From Chryseobacterium rhizoplanae (GTDB lineage Bacteria; Bacteroidota; Bacteroidia; Flavobacteriales; Weeksellaceae), in the NCBI RefSeq assembly GCF_900182655.1, contig NZ_FXTC01000008.1, positions 1 through 64,000 of the forward strand: DNA of 64,000 nt. The letters are read 5' to 3'. The position numbers and the translations under genes are program-made. A model generated the notes under the pieces. That model searched no databases. It was not told where the DNA came from and saw nothing but the letters and a program-made list of their open reading frames with translations. Within the stretch, counting starts at the first letter, position 1. Each line of letters starts with the position of its first letter. Below, piece after piece: positions 51,556 through 61,571 of this stretch.

Positions 51556-53652
51556 TTACCAGATTTTTATTCTGTCCTGAGGAGCTTTATATAGTTTGTC
51601 CCCTTGTTTAATATCAAATGCCTTGATGAATGAGTCCTGGTTTACCAGTGGCCCGAAAGCTCTGAACATTCCCGGAGAGTGCGGATCTGTTTTCACCTGG
51701 TTAATCATATACTGATCGGTAGCTTTTGTTCTCCAAACAGTAGCCCAGCTCATAAAGAATCTCTGATCCTGAGTAAATCCGCTGATCTTACCTGGATTTC
51801 CTTTATCTTTTAAATACATCTGAAGGGCATCGTAAGCCACTGCTACTCCACCTAAGTCACCAATATTTTCTCCACTTGTAAATTTACCATTCACAAAGCT
51901 TCCTTTTACAGGTTCATAAGCACTGTACTGAGCTGCCAGCTGACCTACTTTTGCATCAAAGTTTTTACGGTCCGCATCCGTCCACCAGTTATTAAGGTTA
52001 CCATCACCATCGAAACGTGAACCGCTGTCATCAAATCCGTGAGAAATTTCGTGACCGATAACGGCTCCGATTCCTCCGAAATTCACTGCTGCATCAGCTT
52101 TAGGATTGTAGAAAGGCGGCTGAAGAATAGCTGCAGGGAATACAATTTCGTTGTTTGATCCGCTGTAGTATGCATTTACCGTTTGTGGAGACATTCCCCA
52201 TTCTGTTTTGTCAACAGGTTTTCCTACTTTATCTAAACTTCTCTGATACTGCCATGCTGCTACATTCTGAAGGTTAGAATATAATGTTGCTCCATCTTTT
52301 GGAGATTCTACTTTTAACTGTGTATAATCTTTCCATTTATCTGGGTAAGCAATTTTCACGGTAAATTTGGATAGCTTTTCCTGAGCTTTTACTTTAGTTT
52401 CAGGAGACATCCAGTCTATGTTTGCGATATGGGATTTGAATGATTTTAAAAGGTAATCAATATACGTTTCCATCTGCTTTTTCGCTTCAGGAGTAAAGTA
52501 TTTGTCTACATACAGTTTCCCGAAAGCTTCTCCAAGAACGCCATTCACAAGGGTAAGCCCTCTTTTGTTCATCGGACGCTGTTCTTTCTGCCCCTGTAAG
52601 TATTTCGCATAGAAATCGAATCTGATCTGTTCCAGACTGTCATCCAGATTGCTTGCATTTCCATTGATAATGTGATATTTCAGATAGTCTTTCAATAAAG
52701 GAAGATTTTTCTGAGTAATGAACTGATCCATATTCTGGTAATATTTCAGTTCTCCGATGATCACTCTGTCTGTATTTACACCAGCATCTTTCAGGTATTT
52801 TGCAAGATCAACATTTTTCACAAGGCCAGATAGTTCAGATACATTTTTAGGGTTGTATCTTAAGTTGGCATCTCTGTTCTGCTCAAGCGTCAATAGGTAG
52901 TTGGCAAGTTGCTTTTCAAAGTCTACCACATTCTGTGCAGCCTGTGGAGAATTTTTATATCCTAAAACTCCGAATAGTTTTCCAACATAAGTCTGATATT
53001 CAGCCAATGTTTTAGTATTGGCATCATTTACTTTCTGATAATAATCTCTTCCTAAACCTAAATCCGGGCCACCAAGATATACTGCATTCATATTGGAATT
53101 CTTCATATCAGCACCCACTCTCCATCCGTAGAAAGAGTTGTCTCCCAATCTTGTAGCCTCCAAAAGATATTTCTGAAGATCACCCAGACTTTTAATAGCA
53201 TCTACTTTGGCAAGATCAGCCTTGATTGGTGACAGACCTTCTGCATTTCTCTTATTGGTATCCATAAAAGAAGCATACAGATTCTGAATTTTCTGTCCTT
53301 CTGATCCGGCAGGATATGATTCTGTAAGGATTTTGTTTAATATATCTAATGAAGCATCATCTACATTTTCTCTCAAAGCATTGAAAGAACCCCAGTTGGC
53401 TTTGTCGGAAGGAATCTGAGTAGTTTTCACCCAATTTCCGTTCACATAGCTAAAAAAGTCATCCTGCGGGCGGACACTGGTATCCATATACGATAAATTG
53501 ATTCCCTCTTCTTTTGCTTCTTCTTTTACCGGTTCAGCCACTTTTGCCGTAGCTTCTGTTTTATTCTCTGTCCCTGCAGTCTTTGCTGCACCACACGAAT
53601 TAAGAAATACAAAACCTGAAAGGGCAAGTATTCCAATATTTAGCTTTTTCAT
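51556..53652 (-). CDS. M13-family metallopeptidase lipoprotein (PepO-like), copy 1
   Basis: A 698-residue zinc endopeptidase of the neprilysin/PepO family. Signal peptide with lipobox NSCG (Cys20), an Ala/Glu/Lys linker, SVRPQDDFFSYVNGNWVKTTQIP, and the C-terminal catalytic domain with VIGHEISHGFDDSGSRFD (HExxH) and ENIGDLGGVAVAYDA (ExxxD, third ligand). It probably degrades peptides in the periplasm or at the surface, anchored by lipid. It is a tandem paralogue of the next gene; most of the chain aligns without gaps. A TATATTTG -7 element lies at 53692-53685. Confidence 0.94.
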   Translation of the reverse strand: MKKLNIGILALSGFVFLNSCGAAKTAGTENKTEATAKVAEPVKEEAKEEGINLSYMDTSVRPQDDFFSYVNGNWVKTTQIPSDKANWGSFNALRENVDDASLDILNKILTESYPAGSEGQKIQNLYASFMDTNKRNAEGLSPIKADLAKVDAIKSLGDLQKYLLEATRLGDNSFYGWRVGADMKNSNMNAVYLGGPDLGLGRDYYQKVNDANTKTLAEYQTYVGKLFGVLGYKNSPQAAQNVVDFEKQLANYLLTLEQNRDANLRYNPKNVSELSGLVKNVDLAKYLKDAGVNTDRVIIGELKYYQNMDQFITQKNLPLLKDYLKYHIINGNASNLDDSLEQIRFDFYAKYLQGQKEQRPMNKRGLTLVNGVLGEAFGKLYVDKYFTPEAKKQMETYIDYLLKSFKSHIANIDWMSPETKVKAQEKLSKFTVKIAYPDKWKDYTQLKVESPKDGATLYSNLQNVAAWQYQRSLDKVGKPVDKTEWGMSPQTVNAYYSGSNNEIVFPAAILQPPFYNPKADAAVNFGGIGAVIGHEISHGFDDSGSRFDGDGNLNNWWTDADRKNFDAKVGQLAAQYSAYEPVKGSFVNGKFTSGENIGDLGGVAVAYDALQMYLKDKGNPGKISGFTQDQRFFMSWATVWRTKATDQYMINQVKTDPHSPGMFRAFGPLVNQDSFIKAFDIKQGDKLYKAPQDRIKIW

Positions 53653-53754
53653 TAAAGATTATTTTTGATTTTACACAAACTTATCAAATATACAAACTTT
53701 AATGATATGTGATGAATGGTAATTGGTAATTCAGGGTTGAATGTTAGTTTAGAA

Positions 53755-53805
53755 CCACCCCGTCAAAAATTCAAAGAATTTTTGCCACCCCTCCGAGGGA
53801 GGGGA
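53755..53805. repeat. Dispersed palindromic intergenic repeat, copy 2
   Basis: This is the second copy of the block at 4771-4821. Both palindromes are more perfect here (AAATTC, AAA, GAATTT and CCCCTCC, GAG, GGAGGGG). It sits in the 291-nt gap between the two M13 genes, with the second gene's terminator at 53912-53938. Confidence 0.7.
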
Positions 53806-53911
53806 ATGATGGAAGTCGTTATGACAAATAGAATTCTTCCGATCTCCTAATATCTAATCCCAAAATCCTATTCACTGCTACCTATCATCTGCCACCTGCT
53901 ACCTAAAAAAA

Positions 53912-53938
53912 CAAAACCGCCCATTCCTGAGCGGTTGT
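53912..53938 (-). terminator. Terminator of M13 copy 2
   Basis: AACCGC and GCGGTT arms around a 10-nt loop, followed on the minus strand by TTGTTTTTTTAGG, 5 nt past the stop codon. Confidence 0.8.
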
Positions 53939-53943
53939 TATTT

Positions 53944-56001
53944 TTACCAGATTTTAATTCTTTCTTCCGGAGTTTTGTATAATTTGTCTCCTTTTTTCAC
54001 ATCGAATGCTTTGTAGAAAGCATCGACATTGATAAGCGGACCAAAACTTCTGAAGTATCCCGGAGAGTGCGGGTCAGTTTTCACCTGGTTTACCATATAT
54101 TTCTCACTGGATAATGTTCTCCAAACCGTTGCCCAGCTTAGGAAGAATCTCTGATCCTGAGAGAATCCACTGATTTTCCCTGGATTTCCTTTGTCTTTTA
54201 AGTACATCTGAAGAGCGTCGTAAGCAATGTTTACTCCTCCTAAGTCAGCGATATTTTCACCGTTTGTGAAAGTACCGTTTACAAAGGTTCCTTTTACAGG
54301 CTCATATTTGTCATATTGAGAAGCAAGGGCTTTTGTTGCTTTTTCGAAGTTCGCTTTATCTTCCGGCGTCCACCAGTCTACCAAGTTACCGTCTGCATCA
54401 AACTGCGCCCCTGAATCATCAAATCCGTGGCTCATTTCGTGACCGATAACGGCACCGATACCTCCGAAGTTTACAGCAGCATCAGCTTTAGGATTGAAGA
54501 ATGGCGGCTGAAGGATTGCAGCAGGGAATACAATCTCGTTGTTTACCGGGTTGTAATATGCATTTACAGTCTGTGGAGTCATTCCCCATTCTGTTTTATC
54601 TACTGGCTTACCGATTTTAGCTAAATCTTTATTGTATTGCCATTCTCCGATGTTCTGAAGGTTTTTATACAGGTTTCCACCTTTTGCTTCAGAAATGATA
54701 TTTAATTTTGAATAGTCTTTCCATTTGTCAGGATAAGCAACTTTTACCGTGAACTTGTTCAGTTTTTGCATTGCTTTTTCCTTAGTTGTTGAAGACATCC
54801 AAGCTAAGTTATTGATATGAACTGCGAAGCTTTTCTTTAAATAGTCGATCAGTTCCACCATCTGAGCTTTAGCTTCAGCAGGGAAATATTTTTCAACATA
54901 TAATTTTCCGAACGCTTCACCCAAAGAACCGTTGATCAGCTCAAATCCTCTCTTGTTAAGAGCTCTTTGTTCCTGCTGCCCTCTAAGATATTTACCATAG
55001 AAAGCAAATTTCATATTTCCTAAGTTTTCACTTAAATAAGAAGCGCTTCCGTGGATCATGTGGAATTTCAGATAATCTTTGATCACAGAAAGATTCTGAG
55101 CATTTACTAATTTATCGAAATCTTTATAGAATCCTAATTCACTGATAATTACTTTATCTGTATTTACTCCTACTTTTTTAAGGTAACCAGGAAGATCAAC
55201 ATTTTTTACCAAAGCAGAAAGCTCCGTCATCGTCTTAGGATTGTACTGAAGCGTGTTATCACGGCTCTGCTCGTTGGTCAGATACGTCTGTGCAATGCTT
55301 TTTTCATAATCTACGATACCTTTTGCTGCTTCATCAGCATTTTTGTACCCTAATTCTTTTAGCATTGAAGCTACGTATTTCTGATATTCAGCGATAGCTT
55401 CTGTATTTTTTTCGTTTACTTTCTGATAGTAATCTCTTCCTAAACCTAAAGAAGGATTTCCTAAGTAAACGGCATTCATTTTAGAATCTTTAAGGTCTGC
55501 GTCAACACCCCATCCGTAGAAAACATTCTCCCCTTCTTTCGTTACAGAAGTAAGGTAGTTTTGAAGATCAGCCATGTTTTTGATAGCATCAATCTTATTC
55601 AGGTTTTGTTGGATAGGTTTGATTCCGTCTGCATTTCTCTTCTCCATGTTCATGTAAGTAGCATACAGATCCTGGATTTTTTTCCCTTCACTTCCGTCAG
55701 CAAATTTATCTTTCAGAAGAGAGTTCAGGATGGTCATGGAATTGTTATCCGTATCCTCAGCCAGTTTATTGAAGCTTCCCCAAGTTGGTTTATCAGATGG
55801 AATTTTGGCAGTTTTCATCCAGGTTCCACTCACGTAGTTGTAAAAATCATCCTGTGGACGCACCGAAGTGTCCATCAAGCTAAGGTCTAAACCTTTATCT
55901 GTGTTGTTCACTGCTACTTTAGCAGCTTTAGCTTGTGCGCTCATAGTCGTTTGAGTACAGATCCCTGCTATTAAAAACAAAGAAAGCGTTATTTTTTTCA
56001 T
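53944..56001 (-). CDS. M13-family metallopeptidase (PepO-like), copy 2
   Basis: A 685-residue paralogue of copy 1 with the same HExxH (VIGHEMSHGFDDSGAQFD) and ENIADLGGVNIAYDA motifs. The N-terminus differs: a signal peptide ending in SAQA and no lipobox, so this copy is probably soluble in the periplasm or secreted, whereas copy 1 is a lipoprotein. A TAAATTTG -7 element lies at 56069-56062 on the minus strand. A duplication followed by a change of localisation is likely. Confidence 0.94.
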   Translation of the reverse strand: MKKITLSLFLIAGICTQTTMSAQAKAAKVAVNNTDKGLDLSLMDTSVRPQDDFYNYVSGTWMKTAKIPSDKPTWGSFNKLAEDTDNNSMTILNSLLKDKFADGSEGKKIQDLYATYMNMEKRNADGIKPIQQNLNKIDAIKNMADLQNYLTSVTKEGENVFYGWGVDADLKDSKMNAVYLGNPSLGLGRDYYQKVNEKNTEAIAEYQKYVASMLKELGYKNADEAAKGIVDYEKSIAQTYLTNEQSRDNTLQYNPKTMTELSALVKNVDLPGYLKKVGVNTDKVIISELGFYKDFDKLVNAQNLSVIKDYLKFHMIHGSASYLSENLGNMKFAFYGKYLRGQQEQRALNKRGFELINGSLGEAFGKLYVEKYFPAEAKAQMVELIDYLKKSFAVHINNLAWMSSTTKEKAMQKLNKFTVKVAYPDKWKDYSKLNIISEAKGGNLYKNLQNIGEWQYNKDLAKIGKPVDKTEWGMTPQTVNAYYNPVNNEIVFPAAILQPPFFNPKADAAVNFGGIGAVIGHEMSHGFDDSGAQFDADGNLVDWWTPEDKANFEKATKALASQYDKYEPVKGTFVNGTFTNGENIADLGGVNIAYDALQMYLKDKGNPGKISGFSQDQRFFLSWATVWRTLSSEKYMVNQVKTDPHSPGYFRSFGPLINVDAFYKAFDVKKGDKLYKTPEERIKIW

Positions 56002-56173
56002 TATGATAACAATTTTTAGAATATGTATGATTTATTTCGTATTTGTTACTTTTTAAGCAAACAAATTTAAACAAATAACATTACAGCATTATAAAAATTT
56101 ATAAAAGATGGAAGCTGGAAGTTATGAAATCGTACAATAACTTCCAGCCTCATTCTTCTGGCTTCCCGGCTTC

Positions 56174-59100
56174 TTAAGAAGTGGCTATCTCTTTCACATT
56201 CCCGGTTCTTTTCAGGAACCCCCAGGACTGCATTTCGCCTTTCAGTGCTTTTCTTAAACTTTTAAACAAAACAATATACATCAGCCATCTATACCCGAAT
56301 CTCTGTGGAATAATATACAGCAGATTGATTAATTTTTCACGCTGCATAATAAATGCCACTAAAGCTAAGGAAGCATCTACCAAAAGAAAGATCAGATAAT
56401 AGGTGAATATTTTATCTCCGTTTCCGGACAAAATTCCAAAGAACATAATCACATCTGCCAGCGGCGAGAAAAATGGAATAATATATTGGAATAATAAAAT
56501 ATTCGGCATTGCCCAAAGTCCCAATCCTTTATATTTGGGGTTAAGGAAAGTCTGTCTCTGCTTCCAGAACATCTGCATGATTCCATAGGTCCAGCGGAAG
56601 CGCTGTTTTAAAAACTGGTTCGCAGTTTCCGGAGCTTCAGTAACGGCAACCGCTCTGTTTTCATTGGCGACGGTATATCCTGCTTTTAAAATTTTCACGG
56701 TAATATCACAATCTTCAGCTAAGGTATCTGATGAATAGCCTCCTGCCTCAATAATTACAGCTCTTTTGAATGCACCGATAGCACCCGGAATTACGGTAAT
56801 CGCATTGATATTCGCATATGCCAGCCTGTCAAAATTCTGACTCGTCGTATATTCTATAGCCTGCCATCTGGTAAGCCAGTTGACTCTGTTTCCCACTTTC
56901 ACGTTTCCTGCTACGGCTGCAATTTTTTCTTCCGGATCTGAATTTAAAAATCTCGCAACCAGATATTTTACGGCATCCTGCTGCAGTTTGGTATCTGCAT
57001 CAATACACACTACATATTCTGCATCCGTCTGTGCTATTCCGAAGTTCAGGGCGGTAGCTTTTCCGCCATTTGTTTTGGTGAAAATTTTCAGTTTCGGATG
57101 ATCAGGGAATGCTTCTGATACCTTTTCATAAGTGGAATCCTTACTTCCGTCATCTACCATAATAATGTCAAAATTCGGATAGGTCTGCTTCAACAGATTC
57201 TGCAAGGAAGAAACAATATTCACTTCTTCATTATAAGCGGGTACAATAATGGAAACTTTAGGATAAGATTCCAAGACCGGAAATTCGCCAAGTTTTTTCT
57301 CTTTTTTTCTTTCTTTAAAAGCCCAGTATGCCATCAGCAATAGTCTGACTAATCCTAATACAATGAAAATGGTAAACAAAGCTACCAGAAAATGGCTTAT
57401 TCCATAAATTACAGTGGCCAGTACAAGGTTGAGCTGCATGATATAGTATGACTTTGTTTTCGGAACTTCAGGCATCAGTTCACTTCTGGTTTTATGCAGA
57501 ATACTGGTCAGGTTGGTAAAATGATAGCCTTGTTTCTGAAGTGTAGGGATCAGTATTTTTAAAGCTTTCACTGTTTCTTCTCTGGTATCTCCGCCCGCAT
57601 CGTGAAGAAGAATGATATTTCCTCTCTGTAGTTTAAGCCCGGCCATTACACGTTTTACAATTTCATCTGCTTTTATTCCCGGCTGCCAGTCTTCAGGGTC
57701 AATATTTTCCCCAATATCAAGATAATTTTGTTGTCTTGCCAGTGCTACCGGAATGATCTCTTCCGAAGTGGTAGGCTCAGAATCGGCATTATACGGAGCT
57801 CTGAACAAAATTGTACTGTGCCCTGTTACGCATTCTATCAGTAATCTTGTCAGTTTCAGTTCCAGCAAAGCTCTTTCCGGGCTTACTTTTGCTACATTTT
57901 CATGGGTGAAAGTGTGGTTTCCGATCTCATGTCCTTCACGGTAAATCCGTTTAACAAGTGGAAGGTTCTTTTCCGCATTTAATCCTACCAAAAAGAATGC
58001 TGCGGGAACATGATATTTGGACAATACATCTAATATCTGCGGAGTATACGTTTCGTCCGGACCATCATCAAAAGTCAGTACCAACTCTTTTTGGGGAGCA
58101 CTTCCATATTTTTTTACTTCGTAAGAACTTGGATAAGTGATGTAGTTCTCGTCTGTAATTATTTTTTCTTTCGGATCAATTTCCAATGCAATTTTCCCGT
58201 CATGAGGAGTATTCAGAACATCCAATACTTCTCCGTCCCCGATATAATCTACCATAGTCTGCCCTTTTACATTTTCCAGGGTTTTCAGATTCAGTTTGGA
58301 AAGGCCGGCAAACGTAAGGTCTTTATCATAGAAATTCCAGACTCTGCTGTCTTCACTTCCCAGTCTCCAAAGTGCTGTTCCTGCCAATGGATATTCTGAG
58401 GAAAAACGCATTGTATTGAAAATAGAAGCGGCATCATTGAAAAATACGGTATGGGTTAAATTTTTAGAATCTGTATAAGAATAATTTAAATTAAACGTAT
58501 TGTCATTAAAGTCAATGACTGCTTTACTGGCACTGGCTTTGGTAATCGCCTGCATATAAGTTACAGACGTATTGTCATCTTTATTGGAACTCCAATCGTA
58601 GCCATAAGCACCAAGACCCAAGATAATTTTTTGCGGAGAAGTTTGTTTTACGATTTTTCCGGTCTGTTCTTCGATCCATTTTTGAGAAGAAACAGGACCG
58701 GCATCACTTCCGGCAGAATATTCATCGTAAGCCATCAATACAAAGTAATCTACATAAGGATTTAATCTTGGTATGTTGTAATCATCATTATCCGTCATGG
58801 TATCCATTGTCACCAGCAGCTGATTTTTTTTGAAAGTCTCTGAAAGCTCTTTCATAAAGGCAATCAGGTTTTCATCAGAATTCAGGTTCATATCCTCAAA
58901 GTCAATATTGATTCCTTTGAAATGGTATTTTTTACATTGCTGGGTAATTTTTTGGATCAGATGGGTTCTTTTCTGAGGATCATTAAGAACTTTTACCAAT
59001 CCTTCTGAATGGAATTCCTGATCAGAGTTGTTACTCAACATTGGCATTGCGGCAACTCCTGTTCTTTTAATCACTTTGTATCCTTCGGGATCTACATTGG

Positions 59101-59572
59101 TTTTCAGATCTCCTGTTTTCGGGTCAAGGAAAAACCATTCCGGGAAAACCAGATTAACGTGTCTTATATTTCGTTTCAGAGACATGAGAGACTGAGGATC
59201 CCAAGCTACATAGAATGCAGACCGGATTCCACCTGGAAACTGAGCCCAGTTTCTGTTCTGATTTTTATATCTTTCTTCTCTCGCCTTCTGAATTTTGTCG
59301 AGATTGGTATGGATTGTTTTTTCCGAAATAAAGCTTCTGAAACCTTTATATTCTTTGGAAATTTTATTCTCCTGAAGATAAGGTTTATTGGCAGTAATTA
59401 CAGCTTTATAATCTTCTTTAAAAGGAATTTTAGGACTTCTGTCCAGGGTCATCATCAGCCCCAAAGCAAGCAAAAGCAATATTCCTACAAAGATAAAAAT
59501 ACGGCTTCCCCACTGTACACTTTTCCAGCGTTTTTTGCTGTTGGTCTGAAAGATCTGTTTGGAATTTTCCAC
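56174..59572 (-). CDS. GH18 / NodB deacetylase / GT2 synthase fusion
   Basis: A 1132-residue multidomain membrane protein. An N-terminal helix (about 20-42) precedes a GH18-like TIM barrel (about 110-400; FKGINIDFEDMNL at the catalytic-strand position and YFVLMAYDEYSAGSDAGP). Then comes a NodB polysaccharide deacetylase domain (about 485-680): LTFDDGPDETYTPQIL, HEIGNHTFTHEN, RAPYNADSEP and LLHDAGGD. Two helices follow, then a GT2 synthase (about 765-1000): SIIVPAYNEEVNIVSS, DDGSKDS, DADTKL, EDCDIT and QRFRWTYG (QxxRW). Terminal helices close the chain. GH18-like plus deacetylase resembles PgaB, and the GT2 resembles PgaC, so a PNAG-like exopolysaccharide is the obvious hypothesis; other beta-glycans are possible. 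Confidence 0.92.
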   Translation of the reverse strand: MENSKQIFQTNSKKRWKSVQWGSRIFIFVGILLLLALGLMMTLDRSPKIPFKEDYKAVITANKPYLQENKISKEYKGFRSFISEKTIHTNLDKIQKAREERYKNQNRNWAQFPGGIRSAFYVAWDPQSLMSLKRNIRHVNLVFPEWFFLDPKTGDLKTNVDPEGYKVIKRTGVAAMPMLSNNSDQEFHSEGLVKVLNDPQKRTHLIQKITQQCKKYHFKGINIDFEDMNLNSDENLIAFMKELSETFKKNQLLVTMDTMTDNDDYNIPRLNPYVDYFVLMAYDEYSAGSDAGPVSSQKWIEEQTGKIVKQTSPQKIILGLGAYGYDWSSNKDDNTSVTYMQAITKASASKAVIDFNDNTFNLNYSYTDSKNLTHTVFFNDAASIFNTMRFSSEYPLAGTALWRLGSEDSRVWNFYDKDLTFAGLSKLNLKTLENVKGQTMVDYIGDGEVLDVLNTPHDGKIALEIDPKEKIITDENYITYPSSYEVKKYGSAPQKELVLTFDDGPDETYTPQILDVLSKYHVPAAFFLVGLNAEKNLPLVKRIYREGHEIGNHTFTHENVAKVSPERALLELKLTRLLIECVTGHSTILFRAPYNADSEPTTSEEIIPVALARQQNYLDIGENIDPEDWQPGIKADEIVKRVMAGLKLQRGNIILLHDAGGDTREETVKALKILIPTLQKQGYHFTNLTSILHKTRSELMPEVPKTKSYYIMQLNLVLATVIYGISHFLVALFTIFIVLGLVRLLLMAYWAFKERKKEKKLGEFPVLESYPKVSIIVPAYNEEVNIVSSLQNLLKQTYPNFDIIMVDDGSKDSTYEKVSEAFPDHPKLKIFTKTNGGKATALNFGIAQTDAEYVVCIDADTKLQQDAVKYLVARFLNSDPEEKIAAVAGNVKVGNRVNWLTRWQAIEYTTSQNFDRLAYANINAITVIPGAIGAFKRAVIIEAGGYSSDTLAEDCDITVKILKAGYTVANENRAVAVTEAPETANQFLKQRFRWTYGIMQMFWKQRQTFLNPKYKGLGLWAMPNILLFQYIIPFFSPLADVIMFFGILSGNGDKIFTYYLIFLLVDASLALVAFIMQREKLINLLYIIPQRFGYRWLMYIVLFKSLRKALKGEMQSWGFLKRTGNVKEIATS

Positions 59573-59660
59573 GATTTTTGAAATTTATTGAATGATTCTC
59601 AAAAAGTGTGAAAAACTCTATTAAAATTAATTAAAAAAAAATTAAAAAACAGAAATGTAT

Positions 59661-60911
59661 CTAACTGTTTATAAGAAGGCTTACAAGATCCTGAATTACC
59701 TTTTGTGAAACGAAGTTCATAAAGTCTACTCTTTCCAGATGCGGCATGTATAATTTAAATGTTTCTGCTTTGTCATTAATCCTTATCGTATAATATACCG
59801 TTCCGATATCTTTCCCATCTTCTCCTTTTCCAGGGCCGGCAACACCAGTTGTAGAAAGTGAAATATGGGTTTCAAATAATTCCTGACAGCCTTTTGCCAT
59901 TTCCTGAGCAACCTCTTCACTTACTACAGTAAACTGATCTATGGTTTCTTTAGAAACATTTAAAATTTTAATCTTCTTTTCAGTGGCATAAGGTACTATT
60001 CCGCCATGGAAATATTTTGAACTGCCGGAGACTGAAGTGATCATTTTTGCCAATTCACCTCCTGTACAGCTTTCTGCCGTGGAAATGGTCAAATTTCTTT
60101 CGATAAGCATTTCTGCCAGAATATTCTCGATTTTATCTTCAGATACAGCAATTACGTGACCTTCTACTAAAGGAAGTAATTTCTGAATTTCTTCTTCAGT
60201 GATTTGTTTCAGCTGTTCTTCATTATCACCGGAAGCTGTCAGACGAAGCTTTACACGGGTTCCTACCGGAAGATAAGAAAGTGCAATATTTTCCGGAAGC
60301 GCCAGTTCCCAGTCTTCAATTTTGTCTGCAAGGATACTTTCAGGAATTCCCACAACGGAAACAATTCTGGTATGGATATAATGAAGTTTGAATCTTTCCT
60401 GTAAATAAGGAATGATCTGGTCTTTGATAAGTGGTTTTACCTCGTAAGGAACCCCCGGAAGGCTGTAAGACAGTTTACCATTCAGCTCCATCATCATGCA
60501 TGGAGCCGTTCCGTAATGATTCTGAAAAACAATGGATTTGGTAGGGACAAAAGCCTGCTCTTTGTTTCTTTCGAGAATATCTGCCCTTCCTCTTCTCTCC
60601 ATATATCCTTTAAGGTGATTGAATGTCACCTCATCCAAAGCAATTTCATCATTGAAATATTCAGCAAGTGCCTTTTTGGTTTTGTCATCTCTGGTAGGCC
60701 CAAGTCCTCCCGTTGTAATGACTAGGTCACCTGTTTCAAAAGCAACATTCAATGCTTCTTTAATGGTTTCAATTTCGTCTGAGATTGTAAGAATCTGAGT
60801 AACTTTTATTCCTATGTTTTTTAGTTCAGCAGCAATAAAGTTAGAATTGGTATCTACCGTGTTTCCGGAAAGGATTTCATCACCAATGGTAATCAGAACA
60901 GCTTTTTCCAT
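59661..60911 (-). CDS. cinA: CinA-family nicotinamide mononucleotide deamidase
   Basis: A 416-residue CinA-type protein. The N-terminal MoaB-like domain (1 to about 165) has ITIGDEILSGNTVDTNSNF and TTGGLGPTRDDKTKKALAEYF. The C-terminal deamidase domain (about 255-416) has STAESCTGGELAKMITSVSGSSKYFHGGIVPYATEKKI and STTGVAGPGKGEDGKDIGTVYYTI. It is likely to be an ADP-ribose pyrophosphatase/NMN deamidase in the pyridine nucleotide cycle. It is divergent from the next gene. Confidence 0.95.
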   Translation of the reverse strand: MEKAVLITIGDEILSGNTVDTNSNFIAAELKNIGIKVTQILTISDEIETIKEALNVAFETGDLVITTGGLGPTRDDKTKKALAEYFNDEIALDEVTFNHLKGYMERRGRADILERNKEQAFVPTKSIVFQNHYGTAPCMMMELNGKLSYSLPGVPYEVKPLIKDQIIPYLQERFKLHYIHTRIVSVVGIPESILADKIEDWELALPENIALSYLPVGTRVKLRLTASGDNEEQLKQITEEEIQKLLPLVEGHVIAVSEDKIENILAEMLIERNLTISTAESCTGGELAKMITSVSGSSKYFHGGIVPYATEKKIKILNVSKETIDQFTVVSEEVAQEMAKGCQELFETHISLSTTGVAGPGKGEDGKDIGTVYYTIRINDKAETFKLYMPHLERVDFMNFVSQKVIQDLVSLLINS

Positions 60912-60987
60912 ATGCTTTTTTGTTGAAAAAAATTCTATGCAAATGACGGAAAATTCTGTGGCTGCAGCAATATAAATTGATTTTTTC

Positions 60988-60995
60988 TATTTTTG
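60988..60995 (+). promoter_or_regulatory. -7 element of the 61027 gene
   Basis: TATTTTTG, a full match, 31 nt before the ATG at 61027. Confidence 0.5.
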
Positions 60996-61026
60996 ACGAA
61001 ATTTATTTAAAACTACAATACAAATT

Positions 61027-61500
61027 ATGTCTAAATATGATGATGCTTCATGGCATTATGGTGGTGATTTTCCTGAGGAACTTCCTCAGAAAAACGGAGC
61101 AACGCATACAGGAATGTTCCTGAACTGGTGCATTCAGAATGATCTGATTTCTGATGAACTGAAAGAAGATGGTGAAGAGGAAATTGAAAAAATAAAGCGC
61201 AGAGAAATCACTGGTGCAGAATTCATTATGGATTCCTGCGACGGAAAATTTTCAGAATATGACCTGAATGAGCTGGGAAATCTTTTTGCAAAGGATTATT
61301 ATGCGGATGATACCGATTTCGGAAACAGATACAGCTCGTTTGCTGATGATTACGTAAATATTTTTGATGCGAAAGCTGAGGAAAGTGATTATGAATATGA
61401 AACCTTCTACCACATTGAGGATACCTACGAAAACTATGATCTGATGAAACAGGTTATTGATCATCGTTTTGAGGAATGGAAAGACTATATTAAAAACTAA
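61027..61500 (+). CDS. DUF7832-like acidic protein
   Basis: A 157-residue, strongly acidic soluble protein. KYDDASWHYGGDFPEELPQKNGATHTGMFLNWCIQNDLISDEL is the opening of the DUF7832 family as I recall it; the remainder is helical with Asp/Tyr/Glu. Such proteins are common near toxin and immunity genes, but no function is established. It stands alone between cinA and the lipocalin, with its own -7 element and a shared terminator. Confidence 0.82.
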   Translation: MSKYDDASWHYGGDFPEELPQKNGATHTGMFLNWCIQNDLISDELKEDGEEEIEKIKRREITGAEFIMDSCDGKFSEYDLNELGNLFAKDYYADDTDFGNRYSSFADDYVNIFDAKAEESDYEYETFYHIEDTYENYDLMKQVIDHRFEEWKDYIKN

Positions 61501-61506
61501 AGAGCG

Positions 61507-61571
61507 AAAGGGCAAATTTGCAAATCACTGAAAACAATCAGTTTTTAAACGATCTTGCCCTTTTACTTTTT
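61507..61571. terminator. Bidirectional terminator with long loop
   Basis: AAAGGGCAA and TTGCCCTTT arms flank a 39-nt loop, with an A-rich side and a T-run, between the convergent acidic-protein and lipocalin genes. Confidence 0.65.
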
